Positions 63,958 to 64,000 of a stretch of DNA of 64,000 nt are shown here, piece after piece (position 1 is the stretch's first letter; each line of letters opens with the position of its first letter). This DNA comes from Francisella salimarina (GTDB lineage Bacteria > Pseudomonadota > Gammaproteobacteria > Francisellales > Francisellaceae). The stretch covers positions 124,001-188,000 of the forward strand of contig NZ_VOJA01000004.1 of NCBI RefSeq assembly GCF_007923265.1. The letters run 5' to 3'. The translations under genes and the position numbers were made by a program. A model generated the notes under the pieces. That model saw only the letters and a list, made by a program, of their open reading frames with translations, ran no database searches and had not been told where the DNA came from.

Positions 63958-64000
63958 ATGGCCAAAGGAACAGTAAATAAGGTTATTTTGTTAGGTAGAT
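63958..64000 (+). CDS. ssb: Single-stranded DNA-binding protein, N-terminal fragment
   Basis: ATG at 63958, with AGGAGTT seven bases upstream, opens MAKGTVNKVILLGR, the characteristic start of bacterial SSB, and runs off the window edge. Only 14 residues are seen. A weak TTAAAC/TATTAT promoter lies at 63899-63927. Confidence 0.85.
   Translation, partial: MAKGTVNKVILLGR

Overview
The window is about 32-33% GC by eye, densely packed and entirely chromosomal in character. Gene content and order point to Francisella (Gammaproteobacteria): efp, a type IV pilin and two lipid A acyltransferases next to yidC-yidD-rnpA-rpmH, a pxpBAC operon behind a major-facilitator transporter, and sppA, Skp, rhodanese, secB, recA, recX and ssb in a row. 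I could not settle the species. No insertion sequence, prophage, CRISPR array, rRNA or tRNA is visible.

Layout. 1-2242: the start of a GH32 glycosidase (runs off the left edge) and a POT-family peptide transporter. 2256-8097: a minus-strand ilvE-leuA-leuC-leuD-leuB operon, preceded by a small ORF whose end is rich in leucine codons (possible attenuator leader peptide). 8193-16905: ppdK, orn, efp, a pilin, two tandem LpxL-type acyltransferases and yidC-yidD-rnpA-rpmH. 16909-21983: a secreted hypothetical, aroE, murC, rsmI, an exported protein with repeats like the FKBP N-terminal domain, and a HAD phosphatase. 22048-25551: an exported RCC1-repeat protein followed 6 bp later by a PLD-SF2 helicase. 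25626-34607: a universal stress protein, a transporter plus 5-oxoprolinase (pxpBAC), eptA-dgkA, a PhoU-like/PiT phosphate pair and cytochrome b561. 34611-43200: two LysR regulators, a nitroreductase, an unannotated 38-aa ORF with its own promoter upstream of a DUF1275 protein, a tyrosine-type permease, rsmG and a YggS protein, and a regulator flanked by two membrane transporters. 43280-49530: a SIS-domain protein, bamE, a DUF6056 membrane protein, a tautomerase, rpsT, lepA, a REP/iREP pair and mnmA. 49552-54678: a lipoprotein, def and the ribDE(BA)H operon behind an FMN riboswitch. 54796-64000: two NhaP-type antiporters, a thiamine-diphosphate decarboxylase, a ferredoxin, sppA, skp, an apparently inactive rhodanese, secB, recA, recX and the start of ssb.

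Functional themes are branched-chain amino acid and riboflavin synthesis, envelope biogenesis (lipid A acylation and phosphoethanolamine addition, BamE, Skp, YidC, SecB, MurC), nutrient acquisition and salvage (peptides, tyrosine, 5-oxoproline, phosphate), and DNA repair. All eight convergent gene pairs end within 21 bp of each other or overlap, so there is almost no room for conventional intrinsic terminators between them.

The least explained items are the leucine-rich leader ORF, the GTAG-flanked REP pair, the 38-aa ORF, the PLD-helicase with its RCC1-like neighbour, and the FKBP_N-repeat protein without a catalytic domain. I found no clear-cut new multi-gene system; these are leads of modest strength.
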